Of a stretch of DNA of 50,174 nt, positions 27,012 to 36,025 are shown in pieces. Position 1 is the first letter of the stretch. The number at the start of each line of letters is the position of its first letter. Source of the DNA: Bacteroidia bacterium (GTDB lineage Bacteria > Bacteroidota > Bacteroidia > Chitinophagales > Saprospiraceae); assembly GCA_030426765.1 (NCBI GenBank), contig JAUHXV010000021.1, positions 1 through 50,174 on the forward strand, written 5' to 3'. Both the position numbers and the translations under genes were made by a program. Below the pieces are notes generated by a model. It saw nothing but the letters and a program-made list of their open reading frames with translations. It was not told the DNA's origin and did no database searches.

Positions 27012-27052
27012 TATACTATCTTTTTAATTTGACTTATGTCGTTTTTGATCCG

Positions 27053-28702
27053 TTAGAAATTTGAACTCACATTAAATCGGAATCCGCTAAATGCAGGTTC
27101 CAGACGACATATTCCCCCGGAGCACACAATACCTTCCACTTGTTTAACATATCGCAGGGCATATCTGGTTCTTCCGGAAGAATAAACGACACCAGCCGTG
27201 GGATAGTGTATTTTTTTTCCGGGCTCACCATCCTTGGCTGTTGGTACAATGTTGTACATATCTGAAATCTCGAAGATCCAATGCGGCGAAATTGAGTATT
27301 CCACAAGGGCATACAACCAGCTTCCGTAGTCTTCCTGTGTATTCATGTATTGTGCTTCAAAACGAATTGACTTTTTCCGATCAAATTTGTACAGGTAGTC
27401 CACATAGGGTGTGATCGTCATGACGGGGGGTACTTCCGGCTTTCCCTCATATAATTCCTGATCATAGAATTGAAATTGTACACCACCTATTAAGGTCCAT
27501 TTTCTGGCTTTCTTCCAGGTAACTCCTGTATACACCTCTTTATAAATTTCCCTGTTGTCTGTAGCCAGAGGGCGGATGATGTATGATCCATTTACGAGAA
27601 AACTCAGGCGCTTATTGAGTGCGTAGCGAACATCAAGCTGAATCGCTTCTTCGTCAATAAACTGGGTGGCTGGTGCATAACGAGCAGTCAATCGATAGGT
27701 ATTGACTCTTGACATCGGCGGCAGAAAATTGATCATCCCACGGTTAGCTGCGGCAAATGGATCGGCATCAAAGGCAAAGTTGCTCGTCCGCTTATATTGT
27801 CCTGAAATTCCAAGCCCGCCACCCGCATAGGATAAGGTGGTGTATAAAACGTAACCATCTGTCAATACAAACTTTCCTTCTGTCTGCACGCCGGTCCAAA
27901 GTGTCCGAGTAGCAAACTGGTCGTAAATGACCTCTTCTGTTTTATACGCAGCTTCCACATACCAGGAAAAACGACCGTATGACAAGGTGTTGTACAAAGA
28001 CATGGCAACTGTATTATAAGGTGCCTCAGGAATAAAATCTTCCGGTGTATACGAACTCAGGCTTCCTGCCAGGGCATCCATCTGATCATCGGACAGTGTC
28101 TTGTGAATAATTCCAAATCCGGGAGCAATGGTCAGGCCCTTTTCATTGAGCGATACAAAACCCTCAATACTCCCGCCCGTCAGGACGGAAGAATAAATAT
28201 CAAACAGGTTTTTTTGCTGCCCTCCGATTCCTTTGATCGTCCAGTCATCGGACAATTCATACGCTAATTTGACCCCTACGAGGGCATTATCAATCAACAA
28301 TGGACGCTGCTCATACGCGCGAAAAATAGTACCTGCGCCAAATTGATCATAGATATATCCACCGGTGATGGAGAGTTTCCCTACCTTTTTATGTGCAAAC
28401 CAACGACCTATCCCCTGGGCGGTGTAGGAGTCTTGGGGGTTGAGAAGAGCTGAATTATTAAAAATGTCATACCGTATGCCGAATTCGAAGCCCTGATATT
28501 TAGCTCTCAGGTCAAGCCAAGTCTCGAAACCTATTTGCTGGTGCTCGTACTGAGGGGTATTAATGGCGCCAATTTCCGGGTCTCTGATGTAAAAATTAAC
28601 ATTTGTTTCCAGGCTTCCGGAGACGCTTAGTTCTTCCTGGGCCGCGACATACAGGGACAATCCTGTAAAAAAGGCCAAAAAGGCTGAACGCAATGCCGAC
28701 AT
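27053..28702 (-). CDS. DUF6029-type outer-membrane beta-barrel protein
   Basis: A 549-residue protein with a signal peptide (to about residue 21, VAAQ) and then a run of amphipathic beta-strands with alternating aromatic residues and a C-terminal Phe (FRFNVSSNF), as expected for an outer-membrane barrel of about 20-26 strands. Phrases such as NVNFYIRDPEIGA and GGYIYDQFGAGTIFRAYE fit the DUF6029 family as I remember it. Function unknown. It is upstream of the Omp28-like lipoprotein gene in the same transcript and divergent from a TlpA-like thioredoxin, a linkage seen in other Bacteroidota. A membrane-partner role for these thiol proteins is inference. Confidence 0.8.
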   Translation of the reverse strand: MSALRSAFLAFFTGLSLYVAAQEELSVSGSLETNVNFYIRDPEIGAINTPQYEHQQIGFETWLDLRAKYQGFEFGIRYDIFNNSALLNPQDSYTAQGIGRWFAHKKVGKLSITGGYIYDQFGAGTIFRAYEQRPLLIDNALVGVKLAYELSDDWTIKGIGGQQKNLFDIYSSVLTGGSIEGFVSLNEKGLTIAPGFGIIHKTLSDDQMDALAGSLSSYTPEDFIPEAPYNTVAMSLYNTLSYGRFSWYVEAAYKTEEVIYDQFATRTLWTGVQTEGKFVLTDGYVLYTTLSYAGGGLGISGQYKRTSNFAFDADPFAAANRGMINFLPPMSRVNTYRLTARYAPATQFIDEEAIQLDVRYALNKRLSFLVNGSYIIRPLATDNREIYKEVYTGVTWKKARKWTLIGGVQFQFYDQELYEGKPEVPPVMTITPYVDYLYKFDRKKSIRFEAQYMNTQEDYGSWLYALVEYSISPHWIFEISDMYNIVPTAKDGEPGKKIHYPTAGVVYSSGRTRYALRYVKQVEGIVCSGGICRLEPAFSGFRFNVSSNF

Positions 28703-28841
28703 GAGCGCTATTTTGATTAATAATTCGTTAAATGGTCACAATCTGGTAACCAATTGAGCCCAAAAATAGATATTTGAGTGAGGAGCACATGCTCTTTCAC
28801 CTGAAACTGTTAAAAATCATACACTTAAATCTTTAATTACA

Positions 28842-29342
28842 TTGAAAAAAACACTTTTTCTAATTCTTCTCGGGGCGGCGATGATGGCTTTTACGGATAC
28901 GCACACGACTAAAGTACTGCCGGACATTACCATTGCTGACCTCCAGGGAAAGCCGGTTCACATCCAGGAATATGCGAAGGGCAGCCCACTGACAGTGATG
29001 AGCTTCTGGGCTACCTGGTGTTCGCCCTGCAAGCGCGAGCTCGATGCCATTCAGGAGCTCTACCCGGATTGGGTGGAGGCCTATGATGTCCGATTGGTCG
29101 CGATCACCATTGATAATTCGAGAGCCCTGACACAAGTCAGGCCGATCATCGAAGAAAAAGGCTGGGAATTCGATTTCCTCGTGGATTCTAAACAGGAATT
29201 GCAACAGGCTCTCAATTTCCAGGCGATCCCGCAGACCTTTCTGGTCGATGCAGAAGGGAATATTCTGTTCCAGCACGAAGGATATACCCCCGGTGATGAA
29301 TACGAACTGGAAGAGATCATCAAAAAATATGCAGGTGAATAA
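28842..29342 (+). CDS. TlpA-family thiol-disulfide oxidoreductase (TTG start)
   Basis: A 166-residue exported thioredoxin-like protein. Signal peptide 1-17 (MKKTLFLILLGAAMMAF), then an AhpC/TSA-type thioredoxin fold: SFWATWCSPCKRE with C60/C63, and the cis-Pro segment FQAIPQTFLVDAEGN. Start is a TTG at 28842: it gives a perfect signal peptide and no ATG is available nearby. It faces the DUF6029/Omp28 genes across a 139 bp divergent promoter. Likely reduces periplasmic disulfides, perhaps those of its neighbour Omp28 protein (inference). Two back-to-back hairpins follow the stop. Confidence 0.92.
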   Translation: MKKTLFLILLGAAMMAFTDTHTTKVLPDITIADLQGKPVHIQEYAKGSPLTVMSFWATWCSPCKRELDAIQELYPDWVEAYDVRLVAITIDNSRALTQVRPIIEEKGWEFDFLVDSKQELQQALNFQAIPQTFLVDAEGNILFQHEGYTPGDEYELEEIIKKYAGE

Positions 29343-29346
29343 ATCC

Positions 29347-29416
29347 TGCTGAGCATTAGTATGTTCAGCAACATTATTTCAAAGACAGCAAATGAGATTG
29401 CTGTCTTTGAAATAAT
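29347..29416. terminator. Two consecutive hairpins after tlpA
   Basis: First: TGCTGAGCAT/ATGTTCAGCA (10 bp with one G-U, 4-nt loop, 29347-29370). Second, 2 bp later: a perfect 19-bp inverted repeat with a 6-nt loop (29373-29391 and 29398-29416; core AAAGACAGCAA/TTGCTGTCTTT). The second has no separate T tract but the stem end is U-rich, so termination in either direction is plausible. Confidence 0.65.
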
Positions 29417-29606
29417 ATCACTACATTTAAAACATTGTTGCGAACTTCAGGTTTTACTATCTTCGGAGTTCTTCGTTTACCAATCATGTGATTTTATCGC
29501 TCCACTTTTTACTCCTTTTTACAAAAGATAACTGATTCAGACTTTGTGAGGATTTACTTCCTTATAGCATTTGTTTTTAGTATATTTAGGATAAATAGAA
29601 ACAGTA

Positions 29607-31802
29607 ATGAGTGAGCATGTAATTGACCTTTCCGAATCCTTACGCGAATACTTCGGTTTTACCCACTTTAAAGGCGATCAAAAAGAAATCATCGAAACTG
29701 TCCTGGAGGGTCGGGATAGTCTCGTCATAATGCCCACCGGCGGAGGCAAGTCATTGTGTTATCAATTGCCTGCCCTGCTGATGGAAGGTACCGCGATTAT
29801 TATTTCTCCACTCATCGCCTTGATGAAAAACCAGGTGGACGCGATTCGCGGGTACAGCGAAGGCGATGTGATTGCACATTTCCTTAATTCCTCACTCGGA
29901 CGCAAAGACATCGCTCGCGTAAAAGCAGATATCGTCAGTGGTGCCACTAAATTACTTTATGTCGCTCCGGAAACCCTGACCAAAGAAGAGAACCTGGAAT
30001 TCTTCCGCAACACCAATGTTTCGTTTGTAGCCGTTGATGAAGCCCATTGTATTTCCGAGTGGGGCCATGACTTCAGACCGGAATACAGAAATATCCGCTC
30101 CATGATTCTCCAGATTGGAGAAAATATTCCTGTGATCGCCCTCACCGCAACGGCCACACCTAAAGTACAGACAGATATCGTCAAAAGCCTGGCGATGAAA
30201 AACGAAAGAAAGTTTATCTCCAGCTTTAACCGGCCCAACCTGTACTATGAAGTAAGACCCAAACTAGGAAAGGAACAAGCCACCAAAGAAATCATCCAGA
30301 TCCTCAAGGAAAAAGGCGCACCTTCTGCCATCATCTACGTGCAGGCGCGAAAGACAACTGAAGAACTGGCTGAAATGCTCAATATCAACGGACTCTCTGC
30401 CGCACCATATCATGCGGGCATGGATGCCAAATCCAGAGCGCATGTGCAGGATTCATTCCTGAATGAAGAAGTCAAAGTGATTTGCGCCACAATTGCATTC
30501 GGAATGGGCATCGACAAGCCTGATGTACGCGTTGTGATCCATTTTGATATTCCCAAGAGTATCGAAAATTATTACCAGGAAACCGGGCGTGGTGGACGCG
30601 ACGGGCTGGAAGGATCGTGCTATTCATTTTACGCGCCTAAAGACATCTACAAACTGGAGAAATTTCTGCGTGACAAACCGGTTTCCGAACGCGAAATGGG
30701 AGGGCAGTTGCTCGAAGAAGTAGTAGCCTACGCAGAGACCAGCGGATGTCGAAGAAAATTCCTCTTACACTACTTCGGTGAAGACTACGATGATTCAAAT
30801 TGTGACGGGCACTGCGACAATTGCCGCTATCCGAAAGAAAAACATGAAGTCAAACTGGAGGTAAAAGAAGCACTGGAAGCTGTCCTAAGACTGAAGGAAG
30901 GATATTCTACAAAAGTGATTGTAGATTTTCTGATGGGAAAATCAAGCAAGGAAATGACAGAATATGGATTCAATACGCTGGAAGGGTATGGAGGTGGAAA
31001 AGAAAAGGGAGAAGTCTTCTGGTACTCCATCCTGCGCCAGGCACTCCTGGCAGGCCTCCTGAATAAGGAGATAGAAAATTATGGGGTGCTGAAACTGACG
31101 GAGAAAGGAAAAGGGTTTATGAAGAAACCAAAGAGTTTCAAAATCCCGATCAACAGAGATTTTTCCGAAGAGAAAATGAATTTGGATGACGCGCCGGTAC
31201 GAATGGTCGCACTGGATGAAGGGCTCGTCAAACAATTAGAAGATCTTAGAAAAAAGGAAGCCAAGCGAAAAAGCGTCCCTGCCTGGGCCATCTTCCAGGA
31301 TGTCTCCCTGCAGGAAATGGCTACGCACTACCCTATCACCAACGAAGAACTCTCCGGCATTTCAGGCGTCTCGATGGGTAAAGCCAAAAAACATGGCAAA
31401 CCATTTTTGGAAATGATCCAAAAACACGTGGAGGACAACGAAATCGAACGACCCAGCGATTTTGTCGTCAGACAAGTCGCCAACAAATCGAAAACCAAAG
31501 TGCAGATCATCCAGTCCATCGACCGGAAAATGCCTTTGGAAGATATTCAACGCACCAACAATCTGAAGTGGGACGACCTGCTCGAAGAACTGGACATCAT
31601 CGTCAGCAGCGGCACAAAACTCGACATCGGGTATTGTCTGGAAGGTGTCGATGAAAGCATCCAGGAGGAGATCTATGATTACTTTATGGAGGCCGAGTCG
31701 GACTCGTATGTGGATGCCTACAACGAACTCAAAGAAGATGATATCACCCTGGAAGAAATCCAGCTGGTACGCATCAAGTTTCTCTCTGATGTTGCCAATT
31801 AA
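29607..31802 (+). CDS. recQ: ATP-dependent DNA helicase RecQ
   Basis: A 731-residue 3'-5' helicase for recombination and repair. Motifs in order: motif 0 FGFTHFKGDQKEII, Walker A MPTGGGKSLCYQ (42-53), DEAH box VDEAHC (143-148), motif SEWGHDFRPEYR, LTATATPKV, motif VI QETGRGGRDG. A zinc subdomain follows with C-x2-C pairs (CDGHCDNC), then RQC winged helix, and an HRDC-like region near 575-610 (LSGISGVSMGKAKKHGKPFLEMI). The extra C-terminal ~115 residues contain a helix-turn-helix-like segment as in longer Bacteroidota RecQ. aroQ follows 21 bp later. Confidence 0.96.
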   Translation: MSEHVIDLSESLREYFGFTHFKGDQKEIIETVLEGRDSLVIMPTGGGKSLCYQLPALLMEGTAIIISPLIALMKNQVDAIRGYSEGDVIAHFLNSSLGRKDIARVKADIVSGATKLLYVAPETLTKEENLEFFRNTNVSFVAVDEAHCISEWGHDFRPEYRNIRSMILQIGENIPVIALTATATPKVQTDIVKSLAMKNERKFISSFNRPNLYYEVRPKLGKEQATKEIIQILKEKGAPSAIIYVQARKTTEELAEMLNINGLSAAPYHAGMDAKSRAHVQDSFLNEEVKVICATIAFGMGIDKPDVRVVIHFDIPKSIENYYQETGRGGRDGLEGSCYSFYAPKDIYKLEKFLRDKPVSEREMGGQLLEEVVAYAETSGCRRKFLLHYFGEDYDDSNCDGHCDNCRYPKEKHEVKLEVKEALEAVLRLKEGYSTKVIVDFLMGKSSKEMTEYGFNTLEGYGGGKEKGEVFWYSILRQALLAGLLNKEIENYGVLKLTEKGKGFMKKPKSFKIPINRDFSEEKMNLDDAPVRMVALDEGLVKQLEDLRKKEAKRKSVPAWAIFQDVSLQEMATHYPITNEELSGISGVSMGKAKKHGKPFLEMIQKHVEDNEIERPSDFVVRQVANKSKTKVQIIQSIDRKMPLEDIQRTNNLKWDDLLEELDIIVSSGTKLDIGYCLEGVDESIQEEIYDYFMEAESDSYVDAYNELKEDDITLEEIQLVRIKFLSDVAN

Positions 31803-31823
31803 TTTTGCGATCGACGGTCTGCT

Positions 31824-32255
31824 TTGATACAACACATCCATATCATTCATGGTCCGAACCTGAATCTGCTGGGTAAGCGCGAAACAGATATCTATGGTTC
31901 TGTTTCCTTTGATGATTTTTTAAAGACACTCCAAAATGAATTTCCTTCCCTTCGCTTCAGCTATTTTCAAAGTAATCACGAAGGGCATATCATTGATTAT
32001 CTGCATCGCCACGGATTTGATGTCGGTGCCGGATTTCTACTTAACGCAGGCGGCCTGACACATACTTCAGTTTCATTGCGTGATGCCGTGGCAGCTATTG
32101 AGGTGCCCGTGATCGAAATTCACATTTCCAATATTTTCAAACGGGAATCTTTTCGATGGCACAGCTATCTGACGGATGTGTGCGCTGCGCATTTTATTGG
32201 TCAGGGTCTTGAGGGGTACAGGAAAGCCGTGATCTATTTATTGGAAGACAAATAA
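31824..32255 (+). CDS. aroQ: 3-dehydroquinate dehydratase, type II
   Basis: Shikimate-pathway enzyme converting 3-dehydroquinate to 3-dehydroshikimate. The 143-residue length fits type II. Active-site residues visible: R19 and Y24 in LLGKRETDIYG, N74 in LLNAGGLTHTS (usual wording NPGAYTHTS, so the Pro and Tyr differ), H100 in EIHISN and R111. The start is a TTG at 31824, as the conserved HIHIIHGPNLN begins only three codons later and no ATG is available. The 3' end overlaps the convergent acetyltransferase gene by 22 bp. Confidence 0.94.
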   Translation: MIQHIHIIHGPNLNLLGKRETDIYGSVSFDDFLKTLQNEFPSLRFSYFQSNHEGHIIDYLHRHGFDVGAGFLLNAGGLTHTSVSLRDAVAAIEVPVIEIHISNIFKRESFRWHSYLTDVCAAHFIGQGLEGYRKAVIYLLEDK

Positions 32256-32887
32256 TCTTCAGGCTGATCCAGCAGATGCTGCAAAACTGAAAAAAACTTT
32301 CCCGCATGAAATCCATCGGCAAGTCCGTGGTGCAGGGTCAGACCGACCGGCAGATAGCGCTCGCCTTCTCGTTCATAGTGCTTTCCGAAAACAATCATAG
32401 GGATTGACGTATTGCCTGACTTGCGGAAAGGATGGCGAAAGCCTGTAAAGGACACCCAGGGTATCGGGGAAAAATAAATGCGCGCCAGATCGTCTTCGCG
32501 AGGATCCACACCCTGACTTTCTTTCTGCTTCGCAAATTCTTCAGAAGCTTGTTTGTAGAATGTCTCAAACTCAGGATGAAAATCAAAATACCCGTACCCA
32601 TACGTTTCGTTGTCGTAGAGAATGGTAGAACCGGGATGCACGACTTTGTAGCGCCTTACGTTTCCTTCTGCATCAATCCGGTCACGCAGTTCGTCGATTT
32701 GATTGCATGCGAGTGATCCGGCATACAGGAATGAAAGAAAAAAAGAGTAATTGAATTCTTTGGTGACCTGATAAAAACGTGTGATCCTGACATCACTCAT
32801 CAGATCCCACGTTGGATTATCGTATGATGTAAAAAACCTGAAAAGGTCTTTTCGTGGCCATTGGTCGATATCAATTATCTCGTACAT
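32234..32887 (-). CDS. Chloramphenicol acetyltransferase-like protein
   Basis: A 217-residue acetyl-CoA-dependent acyltransferase of the CatA fold. The active-site HHxxxDG is intact (HHGLADGFH, 186-194), with the family segments FRFFTSYDNPTW near the N-terminus and IPWVSFTGF near 142-150. Chromosomal relatives of this type are widespread in Bacteroidota and many do not act on chloramphenicol, so resistance should not be assumed. The surroundings are housekeeping genes and I see no mobile element, which argues for an intrinsic gene. 3' end overlaps aroQ by 22 bp. Confidence 0.85.
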   Translation of the reverse strand: MYEIIDIDQWPRKDLFRFFTSYDNPTWDLMSDVRITRFYQVTKEFNYSFFLSFLYAGSLACNQIDELRDRIDAEGNVRRYKVVHPGSTILYDNETYGYGYFDFHPEFETFYKQASEEFAKQKESQGVDPREDDLARIYFSPIPWVSFTGFRHPFRKSGNTSIPMIVFGKHYEREGERYLPVGLTLHHGLADGFHAGKFFSVLQHLLDQPEDYLSSNK

Positions 32888-32914
32888 ACTTCGTATTTCG
32901 GAGGCAGAAAAAAA

Positions 32915-33157
32915 TTAGCTCTTAGCATTCTCTTTCTTTTTCCGTTTGGGTACCGGATCATGTCCATGCCCACCCCACGGATGACAACGAGATATTCGCT
33001 TAAGCCCCATCCAGATGCCCCGGATTGGCCCCCACTCCTGGATCGCATCAATCATATACTGACTGCAGGAAGGTACATATCGGCAGTTAGAACCCAGCAA
33101 AGGCGATAAAGTCAGTTGGTACAACCGAATGGGTAAAATGAAAATTTTCTTCAGCAT
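32915..33157 (-). CDS. yidD: Membrane protein insertion efficiency factor YidD
   Basis: A small 80-residue amphipathic protein that helps the YidC insertase. Diagnostic segments: [18 protein letters not shown] N-terminus, [15 protein letters not shown] (25-39) and [14 protein letters not shown] (57-70), the two Cys/His clusters of the family. In many bacteria yidD lies between rnpA and yidC; here it is about 16 kb from rnpA, which is also in this window, and sits next to a CAT-like gene (27 bp). Confidence 0.95.
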   Translation of the reverse strand: MLKKIFILPIRLYQLTLSPLLGSNCRYVPSCSQYMIDAIQEWGPIRGIWMGLKRISRCHPWGGHGHDPVPKRKKKENAKS

Positions 33158-33253
33158 ATGTTCACTCCAAGATAATGTCTTTGATCCATTCTCCGCAGAC
33201 GAGCGTACAATACTAAACAGATGGTCATTGGAAGCAGATGAAAGACTTTGATG

Positions 33254-33290
33254 AAAAAGAAAAAGGGAAAGCTATCATGAGCCTTCCCTT
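33254..33290 (-). terminator. Intrinsic terminator after ahcY
   Basis: Stem AAGGGAAAGC/GCCTTCCCTT (33263-33290; one mismatch) with an 8-nt loop; on the minus strand it is followed by a T-rich tract (33254-33264). It lies 35 bp after the ahcY stop. Confidence 0.8.
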
Positions 33291-33324
33291 CTCTTTATCT
33301 ATTCATGCATAAAATATCTGCGTA

Positions 33325-34644
33325 TTAATATCTGTAATACTCGGGCTTGTACGGACCTTCCGGTGTCACACCAATATAAGCCGCTTGCTTAGCATTTAGT
33401 GTTTCAAGCTGAACACCTAATTTGTCAAGGTGAAGCTTAGCCACCATCTCATCAAGGTGTTTTGGCAGGACATGTACTTTGTTGCTGTACTCAGATCCTT
33501 TTGACCAAAGCTCGATTTGAGCGAGTACCTGATTGGTGAATGAATTGGACATCACAAATGACGGATGACCCATAGCGCAACCCAGATTTACCAGACGGCC
33601 TTCTGCCAGCAGGAGGATGTCCTTTCCATCAATGGTGTATTTATCGACCTGAGGTTTGATTTCAACTTTAGTATTGCCGAAGTTTTTCGTCAGCCATGCA
33701 ACGTCAATTTCGTTGTCAAAGTGACCGATATTGGCGACGATGGTTTTGTCTTTCATCAGTCGGAAATGTTCCTCTGTGAGGATATCCACACAACCTGTGG
33801 CTGTGACTACGATGTCAGCTTCTTTCACGGCATCTACCATGCGCTTTACTTCAAAACCTTCCATGGCCGCCTGCAGTGCACAGATCGGATCGATCTCAGT
33901 GACGATCACGCGGCAACCTGCTGACTGAAGCGATGCGGCTGAACCTTTCCCAACATCTCCGTATCCTGCCACAACAGCTACTTTTCCGGCCATCATCACA
34001 TCGGTAGCTCTGCGGATCGCGTCGACACAACTTTCGCGGCAACCGTATTTGTTGTCAAACTTAGACTTGGTCACAGAGTCGTTGACATTGATAGCCGGGA
34101 GAGGAAGTGTTCCTTTTTTCTCTCTTTCATACAACCGGAGAACTCCTGTTGTAGTCTCCTCGGAAATGCCTTTGATTCCGGCGACGAGTTCTGGAAATTT
34201 ATCCAATACCATGATCGTGAGATCTCCTCCGTCATCGAGGATCATATTCAGTGGTTCGCCACTCTTGAAGGCAAACAGGGTTTGCTCGATGCACCAGTCC
34301 GCTTCGGCAACGGTCATTCCTTTCCAGGCAAAAACCGGAATTCCTGCTGCGGCAATGGCAGCTGCGGCATGATCCTGTGTGGAAAAGATATTGCAGGAGG
34401 ACCAGGTGACTTCGGCACCCAGGTCAACCAGCGTCTCGATCAAAACGGCGGTCTGGATCGTCATGTGGAGACATCCGGCGATACGCGCTCCTTTCAGGGG
34501 CTTGTCTTTGCCAAACTGCTCGCGGAGCGCCATCAGGCCCGGCATTTCTGCCTCGGCCAATTCGATTTCACGGCGACCCCAGTCGGCGAGACTGATGTCT
34601 TTTACTTTGTATTTCAATTTTTGGTCAACTGCTTGATCCTGCAT
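33325..34644 (-). CDS. ahcY: Adenosylhomocysteinase
   Basis: Hydrolyses S-adenosylhomocysteine to adenosine and homocysteine, keeping the methyl cycle running. The 439-residue enzyme has the substrate region [16 protein letters not shown] and [14 protein letters not shown], the NAD-binding motif [13 protein letters not shown], and the normal C-terminal end [10 protein letters not shown], whose Lys and Tyr complete the neighbouring subunit's cofactor site. It has its own promoter element and terminator, so it is monocistronic. Confidence 0.98.
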   Translation of the reverse strand: MQDQAVDQKLKYKVKDISLADWGRREIELAEAEMPGLMALREQFGKDKPLKGARIAGCLHMTIQTAVLIETLVDLGAEVTWSSCNIFSTQDHAAAAIAAAGIPVFAWKGMTVAEADWCIEQTLFAFKSGEPLNMILDDGGDLTIMVLDKFPELVAGIKGISEETTTGVLRLYEREKKGTLPLPAINVNDSVTKSKFDNKYGCRESCVDAIRRATDVMMAGKVAVVAGYGDVGKGSAASLQSAGCRVIVTEIDPICALQAAMEGFEVKRMVDAVKEADIVVTATGCVDILTEEHFRLMKDKTIVANIGHFDNEIDVAWLTKNFGNTKVEIKPQVDKYTIDGKDILLLAEGRLVNLGCAMGHPSFVMSNSFTNQVLAQIELWSKGSEYSNKVHVLPKHLDEMVAKLHLDKLGVQLETLNAKQAAYIGVTPEGPYKPEYYRY

Positions 34645-34687
34645 GGTTTATATATTTTTATGCTTGAAGGTTCCTCTAAAAACGGTG

Positions 34688-34695
34688 CAAAGATA
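34688..34695 (-). promoter_or_regulatory. -7 promoter element for ahcY
   Basis: Reads TATCTTTG on the minus strand, 44 bp before the ATG. The remaining ~175 bp up to the TonB-like gene holds only an 8-bp inverted repeat TTTTTAGG/CCTAAAAA (34752-34777). Confidence 0.5.
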
Positions 34696-34871
34696 CCTAT
34701 TGTTCTGATCTGAAGCTTTATTTCACCCGATTTTCTACGCTAAAGCCCTCATTTTTAGGCCCTGAGGTCCCTAAAAAGAAGTATCCTCGGCCGCTGAAAA
34801 TGAAACGAACTATACCCAATAAAAAGGTGAATTGAATTCTCTGATTATCCCAACAGGAAAAACTCCTGGGA

Positions 34872-35882
34872 TTACTTGATTCTGAAAATAAATGAAAGCT
34901 TTCCGCATTGTCTCTCCGGGGCAGAAGGATCCGGAGCAAAAATATAAGAGGATGCGCAGGCTTCCGCCTTTGTGACAAAGTCAGGTTCGCGCAAAGTTGA
35001 TCCCGCCAGGTCGTATTTCGTAGAAATCACATCTCCATTTTGATTGACACAAATGAAGATGCTGACTCTGCCCTCTTTGGTGGCCAGTCGCTCTACTGCT
35101 GCGCGACGCACAAGCTTTCGAGTCAGGAGTCCATCGTCCATCCCAACGCCCCATTGCATGCCTGTTCCATCTTGTCCTACACCGGTGTTGCGCCCGGCAT
35201 TTCCGGTCCCTGTGCCGCCACCCGGTCCGGATCCTTTACCGATCCCACTGCCAGGGCCTCCACCCTGACCGCCAGTACCTCCTGTGCCAGTACCAAAGCC
35301 ATCACTCCAGATGTCCGAATCATCATCGCCGTCTCCGTCGCCTATTCCCGCAATATCTCCGAAAGCGCCATCGGACCAGTCGATCATGGTCATCTCTTCG
35401 ACGCCATCGCTTTCAAAGGCATTGTCATCGGACACGGTCGCCCACCCTTTCTTGCTCACAATGACCGGCGTAGGCAAAGGAATCTCTCCAATATCCGTGC
35501 GCAAAGCACTGCTGGTTGTCGTTTTCGTCACCGGTGTCATCGATGGTGAGGATAGTTTGGAAGGCGCTGCGGCCATCGGACGGGCCTGCCGTGGTTCGTC
35601 GGAAGCCTCACTGCCTCCTGCTTCACTGCCGGACATTTTGGAGCCCGATTCCGAATCGTCGCCAATTTTGAGCTCCTCGACAAATTTTACCGGAGCTACA
35701 TATTCATTATAAGGATAATCAAATTGTATGACCAAGGCTTCCTTAGTAGGCTCCTCAGGGGCTTTCATGCTGAAAAAAGGAAGGAACAGGACAAGCAGCA
35801 ATAAAGCATGCAGGAAAACAGAAAATACCCTTCCGCGATTACGGCTCTTACGTTCTGATCTGGATTTAAGTGACTTTCTCAT
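34872..35882 (-). CDS. TonB-like energy transducer protein with Gly-rich linker
   Basis: A 336-residue protein: basic N-terminus, one TM helix at about 19-38 (VFSVFLHALLLLVLFLPFF), a long periplasmic linker and a TonB C-terminal-like domain at about 265-336 (GRVSIFICVNQNGDVI ... ASSYIFAPDPSAPERQCGKLSFIFRIK). The linker is unusual: instead of the Pro/Lys/Glu repeats of classical TonB it is acidic, then strongly Gly-rich (about 195-250). No ExbB/ExbD genes are adjacent. It is downstream of, and on the same strand as, the TonB-dependent receptor, but a strong terminator lies between them. Confidence 0.78.
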   Translation of the reverse strand: MRKSLKSRSERKSRNRGRVFSVFLHALLLLVLFLPFFSMKAPEEPTKEALVIQFDYPYNEYVAPVKFVEELKIGDDSESGSKMSGSEAGGSEASDEPRQARPMAAAPSKLSSPSMTPVTKTTTSSALRTDIGEIPLPTPVIVSKKGWATVSDDNAFESDGVEEMTMIDWSDGAFGDIAGIGDGDGDDDSDIWSDGFGTGTGGTGGQGGGPGSGIGKGSGPGGGTGTGNAGRNTGVGQDGTGMQWGVGMDDGLLTRKLVRRAAVERLATKEGRVSIFICVNQNGDVISTKYDLAGSTLREPDFVTKAEACASSYIFAPDPSAPERQCGKLSFIFRIK

Positions 35883-35956
35883 ATGATGTACAACACAATT
35901 AACGCCCTAAAAATGCGACTATTGTACTTTTATTTTCGCTTTTCGGGCCAATAAAT

Positions 35957-35989
35957 AAAAAAACCCCGGAATCTCTTACGATCCCAGGG
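35957..35989 (-). terminator. Intrinsic terminator after the TonB-dependent receptor gene
   Basis: On the minus strand CCCTGGGATC pairs over 10 bp (two wobbles) with GAGATTCCGGGG, and the stem is followed directly by seven T (35957-35963). It lies about 37 bp after the receptor stop. Confidence 0.85.
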
Positions 35990-36025
35990 CCCGATAATAA
36001 AATCTAATGCGCCTTTTCTGACGTG

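Noticed and set aside
32234..32887. Acquired chloramphenicol resistance gene
   Set aside because: Active site is intact but base composition and neighbours look native, no mobile element is near, and such chromosomal relatives often do not act on the drug.
35040..35549. 169-residue plus-strand frame opposite the TonB-like gene
   Set aside because: It arises from the Gly-rich, low-complexity coding of the minus strand.
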